Below, piece after piece: positions 56,586-64,000 of a stretch of 64,000 nucleotides of DNA. The stretch lies in the NCBI GenBank assembly GCA_022478985.1, contig JAKSZP010014543.1:1-64000 (forward strand), in the 5' to 3' direction. The notes below the pieces were generated by a model, which was not told the origin of the DNA, did not search any database, and saw nothing but the letters and a program-made list of their open reading frames with translations. Made by a program: the position numbers and the translations under genes. How positions within the stretch are numbered: position 1 is the stretch's first letter; each line of letters begins with the position of its first letter. This DNA is from Massospora cicadina (Eukaryota > Entomophthoromycota > Entomophthoromycetes > Entomophthorales > Entomophthoraceae).

Positions 56586-59500
56586 CTAGTAGGGTGTACC
56601 GCCTATGAAGACTGTGAGGTTTTCAATGTCGTAGCGAAGGAACCAGATTGGAATCCAGTTGCCCATCTGTTTCTTCCATTTGTGTTGGAGTGAGCCAAAC
56701 AGCCAAGCTTGGAAGTGGTCATCCAAATGGCTGTGGAACCTGATGATGGCTTGGTTGAGATTGTGGAGGATCCCGTTGAAGGCGTCAAGGGTAATTGTGT
56801 GAATGGACCATATTGCAATGCTCACAATTAGATCCCTTAGTGTCTGGGGGATAGGCGAGGCCATGTTGAGTGCCAGGATATTGTGAGATAGTCAGAATTC
56901 GGTTGTAGGTGATTGTTGAAATAAGTGCATCACGTTGGCCCAGATATGCGTGGATGGCGGGCACTCTTCCAGGCGGTTTGCTAGTGTGTTGGGTCCGCCA
57001 CAGATGGCGCATGTCTTGAACATTGAGAAAGTACAGTCAGCTTTTCTAAACGTATGGCGCATGTATCACCACAGTGTGGAGCACACTCGTGGGGATAAGA
57101 GGGGTCAGGTGAAGAGGTCCCACACCTGCTTTTGGGTGCGTAAGTCATATGGGACGTCTTGGTGGTCTAGACAGTCAATTCAGGAAATAGGAAAGGGTGG
57201 TAGTGGGGCAGGCGCGTTAGACACCGTTTGTCCCCTGTGGAGTTGCACATAACCAGTTTGAAGGTGAATGTCTTCGGATTGCTGTGCATAGGAGAAGCTC
57301 CACTCCCCTTGTCTTAGGTTGAGCAGGATGCGTTTGAAATACCATTTGGTGTTGTGCGTTCCAGTGGCGGTTGGATGTGTTGCAAGGTACTTCATCAGAG
57401 TTGCAGGGTTGGAGGGGGACCTCAGATGTAGTGCCTTTGCAAAATTGGTTTGGGCTGCCTTAGCCCAGTGGGGGGATGGTGGGTTGAGTGACGTTGTGAG
57501 AGCTACCCATGAGCCTGGGATTTGCGTTGCTCTTTCCGTGAAGTTGAGCAGCCCCATCCCACCTTTCTTCCGTGGGCCATACATGGTCTCCAGCCTGACA
57601 GGTGCGCAGTATCCAGACCATAGCCAGTTCTGCAGGAGCTTGTAGACTGCGTTGGTAAAGTTGGCAGAAAATGGAATCGCGTGGGCAGCAAACCATAACT
57701 TTGTCAAGATCAGGGAGTTGGCTAACACAACTCTTCCAGTTAAACTAGCTTTACTCCTCCGCATACATGTCATTCTTTTTGTGAAGTTGTCCAAAATGTT
57801 GGTTTCAATGGTGTCAAGTGCATATCCACCAGCTTCGAGCCATATGCCCAGATGACAGACTGGGTTGGTGGCGGGGTGGTGTGCAAAGGGTAAACACAGT
57901 GGTTTTACTGGCTTAGATCGTTGTTGTATGGTTGGAAGTGTGGTTGGTTGGTTTGTGTAGTGGTGGGAGGGTGGGGCCCAGTTTGAACTGAATTTGCCCA
58001 TTACAATTACCTATGTTTTCTGTTTGTTTATCATGGCGTTACTTACTGACTCATGCTGGTGAATAATGCGCTCAATCGCTCTGGCATCCCTATTGCTTGA
58101 GACTCCATCAACGCAGTCGTCAGCAAAGGCTAGCATTTCGGTTGGTAGTTGTCCCTCCAACCTGATTCCAGTGAGCTTTGAGTTTGCAATGCGGAGGAGG
58201 GGGTCAAGAGTAAAATTTGTATAGTAGGGGGCAAAGCGGGTCACCTTGTTTAAGGCCCCTTTGGGGGGTGATGGTGTTGGTTAGGAAGCCTGGGCCTCTG
58301 ATTGCAAACCTGGCTGAGCGCGTTAAGAGCGCCCAGTTTATAAAACGGGGTGGTAGGTTGAAAGCCTTTAGACACTGTTCTAGGTAACCCCAGTGCACTC
58401 GGTCATATGCTTTCTTTTGGTCCAGGAAAGCAAGGGCGCCTGTGGGGTTGGCCTGGCAGATGTTGGAGATTGTGTGGATGTTATCCCAAATTGAGCGATT
58501 TGGGATGAAGCCAAACTGATGGGGGGAGAGGGCTGTCTGAGCAATGCAACCCAAACGTTTGGCTAGGATTTTAGTTAGTATTTTGGTGTCAGTGTTGGTG
58601 AGAGCGATTGGACGTCAGTTGTTTAGGTCTGCCTGGTCTCCTTTTTTGAAGAGTGTGACCACATACGCATCTTGGCCGCCAGGTAGTACGGATGTGTCTT
58701 CCAGGCACTTATTCATAGTTGTCAGTAGTATTGGTGCAATATATTCGAAATATTTTTTGAAAAATTCATATGGTAGGCCATCAGGCCCAGGGCATTTGTT
58801 GCGCGGGGTTTCTCTTATTACCTCCCATAGTTCATCTTTAGTGATGGGTGCTACAAGGTCTGGTTGACCAGCTATAGTGTCAATATTAGTGGATGATAAA
58901 AATTTTCAATTTTTTTAGGTGATGCAAAATCTTCCGTGTACAGGTCAGTGTAAAATCAGTGTAATTCAGCCGATATCTCCAATGGTGTGGATGCCAGTGT
59001 GTCATCTGCTCAGCGGACCTGTGTGCAATTCGCCAAAGTTGTAATTGGTTTAAAACAGCAGAAAAATTGGGCCATGTGAGTTTCTCCTGATAAAATGTAA
59101 TTTGATTTGTAGCATACTTCAGTGTAATGCTGGTGTTTTCTAAAGAGGGAGTTTGCCTGTGTGGATAGCTGGAACCACAGGCGGCCCCATTGGGGGTGTA
59201 TCTCTCATGAGGTGTGTTTTTTTCTAAGTGTTGAAGCTGTCTATAGCTTTGTTGATTGTCATAGACATCACAGCTGTTTTTCAGGAGTTCAGGTGTCAGA
59301 CTTTCTTGGTTGTGCGAGCCTTGAATATTTCCAACTTGGCGATAGGCTTCCCGTTGGGGGTTCATCTTTCTTGCTGTGTTATTAGCACCATCTCAATCCA
59401 AAGTTTAAGCTCCGGAAGATGGATGGTGCTCAGGTGAACTCTGTGCCAGGTTGGTGGCTTTTTGTATCTTTCTGAGGATGATAATGCTATTGAGACCAAC

Positions 59501-60240
59501 TGGTAGTCAGAGAAAGGGATAATTGTTGTTGTAAAGTCTGATACTCAGTGCCGTAAGTCTATAGGGGCGAGCATCAGGTCGATCTGGGTCATTGAGACCA
59601 GCTGGTTATTGTTGTGGTGGGGCCTCATCATGTTGGCCAGGGTGGGGGCTTGTTTGGGATTGGTGTCACATAGGCCCAGCGTTGCCTTTAGTATACATAG
59701 TTCTGTGTGGCTGCGGGGTATAGCCTTAGACTTGGGCCAGCAGTTGGTAATGGTGTTAAGCCAGCAGTTGAAATCTCCCGCGAAAAATGTTGCCTCAGGG
59801 AAAGGGATTGAGAGGATATTGGAGAAAATTTTTTGGTGGTCATTTGGATCATTTGGGGCATATACACACGCCACGGCAAAATTTTCTCCATTCCACTTGA
59901 GGTCCGCTAGAAGCAGCCATCCCTCCAGGTGGAAGGATGTACTTTGGATATTTACTGGGAGGTCACAATTTGTTTGAACTACCACCCCACAGTGGTATGT
60001 CCAAAAGGATTTGGCTGGAGGAAGCATGGTTGACCATGACTCCTCCTCCCCCAGTGGACAGTGGGGCTCTTAGATGGCCAAGATGTCCATGGGGATATTG
60101 TGCAGGAAAGCCAATTTTTGGCCCGGGATGTGGGGGCCTTGGCTCCCGCAATGTTGAGCGTCCCTATGTTGATTGTGGTAGTCTGCACATCAGGAACGCT
60201 GGGGCGACCCACTGAGGTCGCTCAGTTCCTTATCACAGAT
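56586..60240 (-). pseudogene. LINE ORF2: endonuclease and reverse transcriptase
   Basis: Endonuclease: INIGTLNIAGA (about 60175), VACVYAPNDPND (about 59870), FFAGDFNCWLN (about 59790, the GDFN motif) and MTQIDLMLAP (about 59590). RT: SPHQFGFIPNRSIWDNI (about 58520), GALAFLDQKKAYDRVHW (about 58440, catalytic Asp), GLKQGDPLCPLL (about 58245) and MLAFADDCVDG (about 58130-58100, active site intact). A 273-codon open frame 58001-57180 covers the thumb and connection (KKGGMGLLNFTERA). C-terminal zinc motif CAICGGPNTLANRLEECPPS then HIW lies near 56985-56920. Four or more frameshifts and a few stops separate these blocks, so the protein is not made intact. Confidence 0.88.
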
Positions 60241-60309
60241 CATACTGCGAGTATGGGGCTGATTAGCCAGATTGGTTCCAGTTTGTTGGTCAGCTGTCTT
60301 AGTATTAGA

Positions 60310-61738
60310 TTTGTTCAGTTTCTTCTGGCTTGGATTACTTTGTAGATTTTGGGTCTGGCATGGGTTGGCTTTTGCCCCATCAGTGAAAAAAAATTTCCGC
60401 TTGCCTGTGGGTTTGATGGGCAGAAACTAGGAGTTGGGGTGGTTGGGTTTTGTGCATAAGAGTTGTCACATTGTGATTGGCTGAAATGGTCTTCCATATC
60501 ATTGCTTATCACACGTGATTGGCTAGGAGGATCCACAGTGGTGTAAGGTGGATCTGCTCCTGCTTGGTTGGAGGTGTTTGATTGGTTGTGTCCAAAAAAT
60601 TCATTGTTTTGGTTGCGTTGTGTTATATGTGGGGGATCTGATTGGTTATTCCGCTGTGCTGCCATGGCATCTGCCTGAATCTGTTCCAGGGAAATTGTGG
60701 TGTGGGTTTGGGTCTCAGCGGAACTCGCAGCCTGCTTGCAGGTGGTCTGTGCATGACGGCGGTCCTTGCACAAAACAGGCTCAACCAAAGTGACATCAGC
60801 TCTTTTACCCCAATAGAAGGCAAAAGTGAAGTCCTTAATTTTTCCAAAAGTTGGGCTTGTTTCATCCATTGTCCTCACAAAATTCCAGTGCTTCAATCCC
60901 GCACTTGACGGGGCATGTGTGGTCTTTGTGGCCTATAGCTGAGCAGAATTCGCAGATAGGTGGGGTGTGTTCTGGTGTGATATGGAAGGGGCAAGATACG
61001 GTGCCATCAGGGAGGTTGATGGTCACTGTGCGGGGAATGAGGGTGATATCCTCTACCACGTCCTGATCGGGTTCAATAATGGCTATTGCCTTTCCTGTAC
61101 ACATGTGGGGCAGGAGGGGGAATTTCTCAAATTCAAACTGTTTGATTATGCCATAACCTTCAAGGCCCCCACGGAGCTCATCCGCAAGGATATCATGGTG
61201 CACGGTGCTCAGGAGTTGGTCAAATATGATGAATAGGTCATTTGCCTCATTCCATCATGTGCACACCATGCGGATAGTGCAGTCTTCATTGTTGATCTTT
61301 ATGGAGAATACAAATTTTGCTGCTTCCGCCACTTCTTCCATGAACATGAACCTGACATCCACCCATCCTCTATGTAAATTTTTACAATTTACCAAGACGG
61401 TGCTTGGTAAAGTCGTGGAGAAGGCTTCCCCCATTTTTTCCCATGATTTGAGGGAAGTATCACTGACCATAATTCTAAGGCCGTGCTCAAGGGAGGACAG
61501 GGGTTGGGAGCGTTCTATTTTGGTGTATGCGCCCATTTTTTGCTCTCTCTGCTCTCTCTCTCTCTCTCTCTCTGGGTGCTCTCTCTGTCACACACACACA
61601 CACACACACACCCTTTTTGGTGGGAGGGTGTGTCAACATTCTGCTGGGGCGTTTTTCCCCAGCAGGTTGGGAGGGCTTTGGGCCTTTAGTGCTGGCCACT
61701 TTTGCCCAACTGGTATTGTTGCGGACAAATTTGCTCAT
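60310..61738 (-). pseudogene. LINE ORF1 with CCHC zinc knuckle
   Basis: ATG at 61738 opens MSKFVRNNTSWAKVASTKG. After about 43 codons a (GT)n/(AG)n-type microsatellite is read through. The frame then shifts to IERSQPLSSLEHGLRIMVSD and an RNA-binding-like region (VDVRFMFMEEVAEAAKFVFS). PPICEFCSAIGHKDHTCPVK (about 60965-60905) is a C-x2-C-x4-H-x4-C knuckle. A Gln/Asn/Ser-rich tail runs to about 60310. ORF1 proteins coat LINE RNA. The frame is interrupted three times. Confidence 0.8.
61537..61612. repeat. Compound microsatellite in LINE ORF1
   Basis: CT repeats (about 61544-61574), GGGTG, a short CT run and then (CA)11-type repeats. It lies inside the ORF1 coding region, so length changes would shift the frame. 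Confidence 0.95.
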
Positions 61739-61859
61739 ATTCCTGGTTGATTGTCAATATCAGAGAAATTGTGTGAATCAAGTTACTAAAAGTGATAGTA
61801 ACGAGAAAGAAAAGCTGTGTCCTCAACTATTATAGATACTAATTTTGGTAATATGTGAG

Positions 61860-62271
61860 TGTTGGGATTTGAGAGAAAAATTGTCTTGAATTCCCATCTT
61901 CCAAATCTGGCTGTACCAGTCAGTCGTCGATTCCAGCCAAGACAAAACTTTTTTGGATCAATCTTACCTAGTACTGAGTCACGTGGAGCGGGCTTTCCAC
62001 CTTCTCAGTCAGGTGAGCTATGATATCCATTGAGGACGCCCTCAAGGAGGCCTTTCCAGAAGGTTAGTAAACATCCTGATTGGATGAGGCTCCGAAGATC
62101 CCGAGGCATTGAGTCCCCATGCACCCTATAAATATTGAAGCATTTTGAATTAATAAAATAACTGGTAAACTAACCTTTATTTTCTGTTTCCTCTTTGGTG
62201 CTCATTTCTGATTTTCCAGCTTCGAGCCACCACAAACCCTGGCGCCAGTCAAAAGAACTGTAGTGCTGACA
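61860..62271 (+). repeat. 5' LTR of second collagen-Gag element
   Basis: It starts TGTTGGGATT and ends GCTGACA, three bases before the primer binding site. CTATAAATATT (62126) is a TATA-box candidate and AATAAAATAA (62152) a polyadenylation candidate. The 3' partner is outside the window, so the start is inferred. Confidence 0.65.
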
Positions 62272-62274
62272 AAG

Positions 62275-62292
62275 TGGTGCTCACTACAGGGC
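62275..62292 (+). other. Primer binding site
   Basis: TGGTGCTCACTACAGGGC; the first 13 bases equal the minus-strand site of the level-2 element at 49657. Confidence 0.8.
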
Positions 62293-62521
62293 TCCAAGCT
62301 GACCCAGTGAAAACATTGATCACAACAAAACGGAAATTAACAGCAACCCTGAAGGCCAAACGACTGGTCAATTGAGGAGCATTTCTTAATAGGTTAGTTC
62401 TACCCAATATAAAATGCCGCCATCGCAGCTGGAAAGGCTAGAGTTCTGCGCCACCTTCCAATTCTTGCTGCCCTCACTAGACAGGGGCCAATATCAGCTT
62501 CAGCTCAAACACACCCACAAT

Positions 62522-64000
62522 GTCATCTAACATTTAGTCCTTGGCATTTACACTGAGGGTGTCCACTCCAGCCACTCCCGCGCCTCTTCCATGCCATCCA
62601 CAATGTGGGACCTCACTCAATGGCCGCATTACCTGCTGGAGAGCTTACTTGGGGCCTGATCGCTACCTTCATAATTTCGTTCACCCCACAATTCATAACC
62701 TCCTCCAGTTATTAGGATTACACCATCAGGAGGTCTCTCAGCACCTAGGGCTCACCCAATTTACATTCATATATCATTGACTTCTATGACGCTGCCTCCT
62801 CCTTCATGCATGACAATAATGAAGCTATACTCGATAACTGGCAACTAATCAATGATATCCGCGATCAATTGGTGGTGTTAGATAGCGGCCTCTCCGGCTA
62901 CCTCAAGGAGCAATTTCACTAAAATGCTCAGCAGCTTGAAGCAACATGGGCCCAGCGCTTGCAACAAGTTGAGGAACTGCTACAATCCCTACAACAGCGC
63001 TACTGAGAGCTGGCCTCTCATGACTACTCCCCATGGCTGTCGGGCCTGAAGGGCCTAGGGGGCCAGAAGGTCCCAAAGGACGTCAGGGACCAGTGGGCCC
63101 CAAGGGTCCGCGTGGGCCTCAAGGGCCCTCCAGCCCCCAACCTTGGGCGAACCCAAAGACCCCTGGCGACAGGATATGTAACCGCTCTGGCCACCCTGTG
63201 GGACCAGATCCAGAAGGTGGCCTTGGGATGCAATCTCCGAACAGATGGTGTTCCCCTCAACCCCAGGGTTTCCATCAAAGCGCTATAGGATGAGATGGAT
63301 AACCTCAGCGCTTTCATGAGGCTCACTGACGCTCGCCTCTCCCAGCTCAAGACAACGTGTCGTGGGTTCAAAACCCAGTTGGCCACCATCGAAACCAGCT
63401 ACAACTACAGAATGCCAAAATTCAGTCCTTAAAGGAGCAGGTCGCCAGTAAGGCATCCACTTCCACCCTCAGTCAAAATTGGGAATACATCCAAGAAGAC
63501 TTAGAAGGCTTGCGGAGGCAGCTAGATCAACAGGCTCCTCAAGAATATGCAGAAACAGAGATCTCAGAGCTGACGCCTATCCCAGGAATCAACACCATCT
63601 CTACTCCTATTGTCGCTAACTTTAAACCTAGCTTTAAGGAGAAGTTCACCCCAGACGGGAGAGCATCGCCTCCTTCTTATATGCCTATGAGAGTTCTATG
63701 GAGGAGGCCACCAACTGACAAAAGGTGAAGCACATCCACTCATGCCTAGATAGTACTGCCCAGGAAATTATGACTCCCCATCTGAAGGAGTGTAACACCT
63801 GGGAACAAGTACACACTGCCCTGATCCAAGAGTTTGGCAGTAACTAAACCTTAGCCAACCAGAAGCAAGCATTCATGGGTATTCGACTTAACAGAGGAGA
63901 AAACCCTATGGAGTTTGCCAACCGGTTCTACGCTCAGGCTCAACCTTTGGTTATGACAAGCTGTATCACACTGGACGACGCCATTACCGCCATCATATCC
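62522..64000 (+). pseudogene. Gag with collagen-like segment (second family)
   Basis: ATG at 62522 with a TAG five codons later. The N-terminal helical part runs to 62780, then after a one-base slip a coil (FMHDNNEAILDNW, about 62800; ATWAQRLQQVEELLQSLQQR, about 62944). The Gly-X-Y tract lies at 63040-63135 (GPEGPRGPEGPKGRQGPVG and on, about 10 triplets). The next frame has VTALATLWDQIQKVALGC (about 63178) and a coil. A capsid-like part follows, with FKPSFKEKF (63621), then HSCLDSTAQEIMTPHLKEC and IQEFGS towards 63840, and NRFYAQAQPL near 63920. Each block aligns with the gag at 15738-17600. Several stops and slips; the zinc knuckle would be beyond the window. Confidence 0.82.
63040..63135 (+). 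other. Collagen-like Gly-X-Y tract in second Gag
   Basis: Glycine at every third codon for about ten triplets, with charged Y positions (Glu, Arg, Lys) alternating with Pro. The tract at 16540 has more Gln and Ser. The same position in Gag, with a different sequence, points to a conserved structural role rather than a chance repeat. Confidence 0.85.

Larger units (their letters stand above)
56400..61818 (-). mobile_element. LINE (non-LTR retrotransposon)
   Basis: Flanked by the 15-bp direct repeat GTCCTCAACTATTAT (56385-56399 and 61819-61833). From right to left it has a short leader, ORF1 (from 61738) with a CCHC zinc knuckle, then ORF2 with apurinic endonuclease, reverse transcriptase and a C-terminal Cys/His motif. 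It ends with ..TATAA next to the duplication rather than a long poly(A). Length about 5.4 kb, apparently not 5'-truncated. Features resemble fungal Tad1-type LINEs, but no RNase H domain was identified and the clade is inference. Confidence 0.92.
61860..64000 (+). mobile_element. Second collagen-Gag Ty3/gypsy element, 5' part
   Basis: A 5' LTR (61860-62271), primer binding site (62275) and gag (62522 onward) are present; the element runs off the right edge. Gag matches the element at 15091 in domain order: YLHNFVHPTIHNLLQLLGLHH, coiled coil, Gly-X-Y tract, coiled coil, capsid-like region. The nucleotide sequence is much more GC-rich and diverged, so the two are separate families of one lineage, not recent copies. 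Confidence 0.85.

Noticed and set aside
57319..57645. Plus-strand 108-codon ORF, and others up to 181 codons at 59.6-61.8 kb.
   Set aside because: Antisense to LINE ORF1 and ORF2, which carry recognisable motifs; no independent support.
1..64000. CRISPR arrays, bacterial operons and plasmid or phage modules.
   Set aside because: No regularly spaced direct repeats with unique spacers and no prokaryotic gene organisation; introns and retrotransposons show a eukaryotic genome.

Overview
The window is a transposon-dominated eukaryotic segment with one recognisable host gene. A fungus fits best, and Basidiomycota is favoured by inference. The evidence is the short GT-AG introns in the host gene, the Ty3/gypsy (Metaviridae) elements including a chromovirus and elements with a dUTPase-like domain (a domain combination reported from basidiomycetes), and a LINE with CCHC-type ORF1. 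No bacterial features (operons, Shine-Dalgarno sites, CRISPR) were seen. The species cannot be named from the sequence.

Layout. 1-970 (-) is a decayed gene of unknown function that runs off the left edge. 2703-5200 (+) is a 5'-truncated Ty3/gypsy pol with a probable 3' LTR. 5300-5890 is a decayed ORF of unknown type. 6700-7535 is a relic LTR of the same family as the chromovirus further right. 7.5-15 kb is AT-rich with old repeats. 15091-22170 (+) is a full-length Ty3/gypsy element with a 5-bp target duplication; its Gag contains a collagen-like Gly-X-Y segment and its pol a dUTPase-like domain. 22487-27622 (+) is a gag-only, probably non-autonomous LTR element. 27982-31665 (-) is the host gene, a five-exon SFSWAP/suppressor-of-white-apricot homologue that I model at 1087 residues with about ten SURP-like modules. 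31.7-33.3 kb is AT-rich spacer.

33.9-55.3 kb is a three-level nest. The outermost Ty3/gypsy (+) is cut inside its Gag zinc knuckle by a second Ty3/gypsy (-; LTRs 36393-44514 split and 49660-50432). The left LTR of that second element is cut by a chromovirus (-; LTRs 36841-38270 and 42742-44173). The intact right LTR of the second element preserves the empty target site. 56400-61818 (-) is a LINE with a 15-bp target duplication. 61860-64000 (+) is the 5' part of a second collagen-Gag Ty3/gypsy element that runs off the right edge.

Nearly all transposon ORFs carry stops, frameshifts or lost catalytic residues, so none appears autonomous now. The host gene is the only long coding region that can be assembled without a stop or frameshift. 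Its exon phases and lengths (515, 164, 466, 1100 and 1019 nt) sum to an exact multiple of three. All homology calls are by eye; no database search or alignment program was run.
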